Source: an uncultured Polaribacter sp. (GTDB lineage: Bacteria > Bacteroidota > Bacteroidia > Flavobacteriales > Flavobacteriaceae). Taken from it: a stretch of DNA of 64,000 nt. The notes under the pieces were generated by a model that ran no database searches, was not told where the DNA came from, and worked only from the letters and a program-made list of their open reading frames with translations. The position numbers and the translations under genes were made by a program. Shown piece after piece: positions 61,611 to 64,000 of this stretch (positions are counted from its first letter, which is position 1; every line of letters begins with the position of its first letter). The stretch is taken from assembly GCA_943788045.1 (NCBI GenBank), contig CALSOT010000006.1, positions 868,001 through 932,000 of the forward strand, written 5' to 3'.

Positions 61611-62753
61611 ATGATTAAACCAGCCGAAAGATTAGATACAGTGCAAGAATACTATTTCTCTAAAAAATTAAGAGAGGTTAGGGGATTAGCAGCTGCGGGA
61701 AAACCAATAATCAATATGGGAATTGGGTCTCCAGACTTACAACCACCAACTCAAGTTTTAGAGGCAATTCAAGGAAGTTTAAATGATGCAAGTGCACATA
61801 AATATCAATCATATCAAGGTTTGCCAGAATTAAGAAGCGCAATATCGGTGTTTTATAAGAATAAGTTTTCTGTAGATACTAATTCAGAAAATGAGATTTT
61901 GCCTTTAATGGGAAGTAAGGAAGGAATCATGCATATTTCCATGGCTTTTTTAAATGAAGGCGATAAAGTATTAATTCCAAATCCTGGGTATCCAACATAC
62001 ACTTCAGTAACAAAATTAGTAGGTGCAAAACCACTTTTTTATAATTTAAGTGATGCAACTAATTGGCAACCAGACTTTAAAAATCTGGAGGCACAAGATT
62101 TAACAGATGTAAAAATTATGTGGGTAAATTATCCACACATGCCAACAGGCACAGACGCAACTTTAGAAACGTTTCAAAAATTAGTTGCCTTTGGTAAAAA
62201 ATACAATATTTTAATTATTAATGACAACCCTTATAGTTTTATTTTAAATGATAAACCCATTAGTATTTTACAAGTAGAAGGAGCAAAAGACATTGCTTTA
62301 GAATTAAATTCTTTGAGTAAAACGTTTAATATGGCTGGTTGGCGAGTAGGTATGGTTTTGGGAAATGCAAACTATATAAACGAAATATTAAAAGTAAAAA
62401 GTAATATGGATTCTGGTATGTTTTATGGAATTCAAAAAGGAGCAATAGAAGCATTACGATTATCTGATGATTGGTTTTTAGCCCAGAATAAAATATACGA
62501 AGAACGCAGAAGCTTAATTTGGCAACTAGCAGATAAGTTAGAAGCCACATATAGTAAAAATGCAACAGGCTTATTTGTTTGGGCAAAAATACCTGAAGGG
62601 AAAAAATCTGAAGATATTACAGATTCGGTATTATATGACAATGATATTTTTATCACACCAGGAACCATTTTTGGATCTCAAGGAGAAGGATATATCCGTT
62701 TTTCATTATGTGTAGAATCGGAGGTAATTAAAGAAGCAATATCAAGATTATAG
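61611..62753 (+). CDS. PLP-dependent aminotransferase (aromatic pathway)
   Basis: Class I/II aminotransferase fold, 380 residues, with the PLP lysine at Lys237 in SLSKTFNMAGWRVG. Its place between pheA and tyrA indicates that it aminates phenylpyruvate and 4-hydroxyphenylpyruvate, the last steps to Phe and Tyr, although sequence alone would allow other amino donors. Starts 39 bases after pheA. Confidence 0.9.
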   Translation: MIKPAERLDTVQEYYFSKKLREVRGLAAAGKPIINMGIGSPDLQPPTQVLEAIQGSLNDASAHKYQSYQGLPELRSAISVFYKNKFSVDTNSENEILPLMGSKEGIMHISMAFLNEGDKVLIPNPGYPTYTSVTKLVGAKPLFYNLSDATNWQPDFKNLEAQDLTDVKIMWVNYPHMPTGTDATLETFQKLVAFGKKYNILIINDNPYSFILNDKPISILQVEGAKDIALELNSLSKTFNMAGWRVGMVLGNANYINEILKVKSNMDSGMFYGIQKGAIEALRLSDDWFLAQNKIYEERRSLIWQLADKLEATYSKNATGLFVWAKIPEGKKSEDITDSVLYDNDIFITPGTIFGSQGEGYIRFSLCVESEVIKEAISRL

Positions 62754-62756
62754 TTT

Positions 62757-63608
62757 ATGAAAAATATATACATGATTGGTGTTGGTTTAATAGGCGGTAG
62801 TTTTGCTATCGACATTAAAAAGAATAATCCAGAAGCTGTAATACATGGAATTAGTAGAAAAGATGAAACCTTAAATAAGGCTTTAGAATTAAATCTAATT
62901 GATAAAAAAGCAACTTTAGACGATATCGTAGATGCAGACTTAGTAATTGTTTCAATTCCTGTAGATGCAACCGTAAAATTACTACCAACTATTTTAGATA
63001 AAATATCTGATACAGGTTTAGTGGTAGATGCAGGGTCAACAAAAGAAGCAATTTGTAAAGCGGTTGAATATCATCCAAAAAGGAGAAATTTTTTAGCATG
63101 TCACCCTATTGCAGGTACAGAAAAATCTGGCCCAACAGCAGCAATTTCTCAGTTATACGCCGGAAAAACCAATATTATTTGTGAAGTAGAAAAAACAACG
63201 TTTAAACTTCAAGAGAAAGCTTTAAAGCTTTTTGCAGACATTGGGATGCGTATTCGTTATATGGATCCTATTTCTCATGATAAGCATATTGCGTATGTTT
63301 CCCACTTATCTCATATAAGCGCATTTATGTTGGGTAAAACGGTTATCAATAAAGAAAAAAATGAACGCGATATTTTTGATATGGCAGGTTCTGGGTTTGA
63401 ATCAACAGTTCGTTTGGCAAAAAGTTCGCCAGCAATGTGGACACCTATTTTCAAACAAAATAAAGAAAACGTCATAGAAACGTTGGACGAGTATATTAAC
63501 AATCTTCAACAATTTAAAGAGTTGATGATGAAAGACGATTTTACTTCAATTTTTAAAGAAATGGAAAGTACAAATCACATTAAAAAAATATTAAACGGGA
63601 TAAAATAA
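62757..63608 (+). CDS. tyrA: Prephenate dehydrogenase
   Basis: NAD-dependent enzyme that converts prephenate to 4-hydroxyphenylpyruvate for Tyr. The Rossmann signature GVGLIGGSFA is at residues 7-16. LACHPIAGTEKSGP near residues 113-126 carries the catalytic histidine region. At 283 residues it is the short, mutase-free type. It starts three bases after the aminotransferase, so the operon is continuous. Confidence 0.95.
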   Translation: MKNIYMIGVGLIGGSFAIDIKKNNPEAVIHGISRKDETLNKALELNLIDKKATLDDIVDADLVIVSIPVDATVKLLPTILDKISDTGLVVDAGSTKEAICKAVEYHPKRRNFLACHPIAGTEKSGPTAAISQLYAGKTNIICEVEKTTFKLQEKALKLFADIGMRIRYMDPISHDKHIAYVSHLSHISAFMLGKTVINKEKNERDIFDMAGSGFESTVRLAKSSPAMWTPIFKQNKENVIETLDEYINNLQQFKELMMKDDFTSIFKEMESTNHIKKILNGIK

Positions 63609-63629
63609 TAATCCAAAAAAAGTAGAAAA

Positions 63630-64000
63630 ATGGAGAATACAAAAGAATTAAGAACATGGTTGGATGATATGAATTTAGATCACCCACTAGTAATAGCAGG
63701 GCCTTGTAGTGCAGAAACCGAAGAACAGGTTTTAAAAATAGCACACGAATTAAAAGATTCTGATGTAAGCTACTTCCGAGCAGGAATTTGGAAACCAAGA
63801 ACTAGACCAGGAATGTTTGAGGGTGTTGGTGAAATTGGTTTAAGATGGTTAAAAAAAGTTAAAGAAGAAACAGGTATGAAAACCTGTACAGAAGTTGCAA
63901 ATGCAGCACATGTAAAATTAGCAATCGAAAACGATGTTGATTTATTGTGGATTGGTGCACGTTCTACAGTGTCGCCTTTTATTATGCAAGAAATTGCGGA
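63630..64000 (+). CDS. 3-deoxy-7-phosphoheptulonate synthase/chorismate mutase (type II), 3' end cut by window
   Basis: The first 123 codons of an enzyme that starts the shikimate pathway. MENTKELRTWLDDM at the start and LVIAGPCSAETEEQ, FRAGIWKPRTRPGMFEGVG and DLLWIGARSTVSPF identify the KDOPS-like DAHP synthase fold. In related organisms this gene carries a C-terminal type II chorismate mutase domain, which would lie beyond the window. It is 21 bases after tyrA and completes a Phe/Tyr operon from first to last step. Confidence 0.9.
   Translation, partial: MENTKELRTWLDDMNLDHPLVIAGPCSAETEEQVLKIAHELKDSDVSYFRAGIWKPRTRPGMFEGVGEIGLRWLKKVKEETGMKTCTEVANAAHVKLAIENDVDLLWIGARSTVSPFIMQEIA

Overview
The window is about 64 kb of low-GC, gene-dense chromosome from a marine-type member of the Flavobacteriaceae, and Polaribacter or a close relative is the best guess. 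Four things point there: Bacteroidetes -7 boxes (TAnnTTTG, often with an upstream TTG about 19 bases away) in front of genes with no clear Shine-Dalgarno sequence; a type IX secretion (T9SS) C-terminal sorting domain on a sulfatase; a CarboxypepD_reg/TonB-dependent receptor; and typical flavobacterial neighbours such as glyQS, the 1135-residue IleS and the pheA-aminotransferase-tyrA-DAHP synthase operon. I found no tRNA, rRNA, CRISPR array, insertion sequence or prophage. The genus is a guess.

Layout. 1-5.3 kb: end of uppP, truB, a tdk-alr operon, a conserved hypothetical and a glycosyltransferase. 5.3-9.6 kb: ArsC-like and DinB-like proteins, an outer-membrane protein, an Ig-like lipoprotein and a ComF-type protein. 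9.7-13.7 kb: glyQS, a heavy-metal-associated lipoprotein, an EamA transporter and rplU-rpmA. 13.8-20 kb: waaA (Kdo transferase) is followed almost without gaps by two YeeE/YedE-type membrane proteins and molybdenum cofactor genes (moaA, moeA, moaC and a mobA fusion). 20.2-27 kb: NtrY-like kinase, enoyl-CoA hydratase, AraC regulator, HD phosphohydrolase, bacilliredoxin and a TerB/DnaJ protein. 27-38 kb: ileS, a DksA-like protein, lspA, a LuxR-type two-component pair, uvrC and a patatin-like outer-membrane phospholipase. 38-46 kb: a PiT phosphate transporter fused to a PhoU-like domain, divergent from a TonB-dependent receptor and an internally duplicated lipoprotein. 46-52.6 kb: small periplasmic and outer-membrane proteins, a 1125-residue outer-membrane protein, ogt and tatD. 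52.7-60.1 kb: DEAD-box helicase, DsbD-like protein, PLP enzyme and T9SS sulfatase. 60.6-64 kb: the aromatic amino-acid operon, cut by the window end.

The most striking regulatory signal is in front of that operon. A 29-codon leader ORF (60597-60686) holds eight consecutive alternating Phe/Tyr codons. It is followed by mutually exclusive antiterminator (60655-60666 with 60691-60702) and terminator (60695-60727) hairpins, immediately upstream of pheA. This has every element of classical translation-coupled attenuation, responding to both Phe and Tyr.

Three genes carry single-base frameshifts or clusters of them: the NtrY-like kinase near 21634, the TonB receptor at 41340-41533 and dsbD near 54830. 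All restore conserved sequence when corrected, so local sequencing errors are as likely as real mutations. Other second-look items are an L21 protein with a Rho_N/SAP-like tail, inverted and 11-bp-period direct repeats in front of the phosphate-type genes, and a dispersed-repeat-like intergenic block at 25921-26060.
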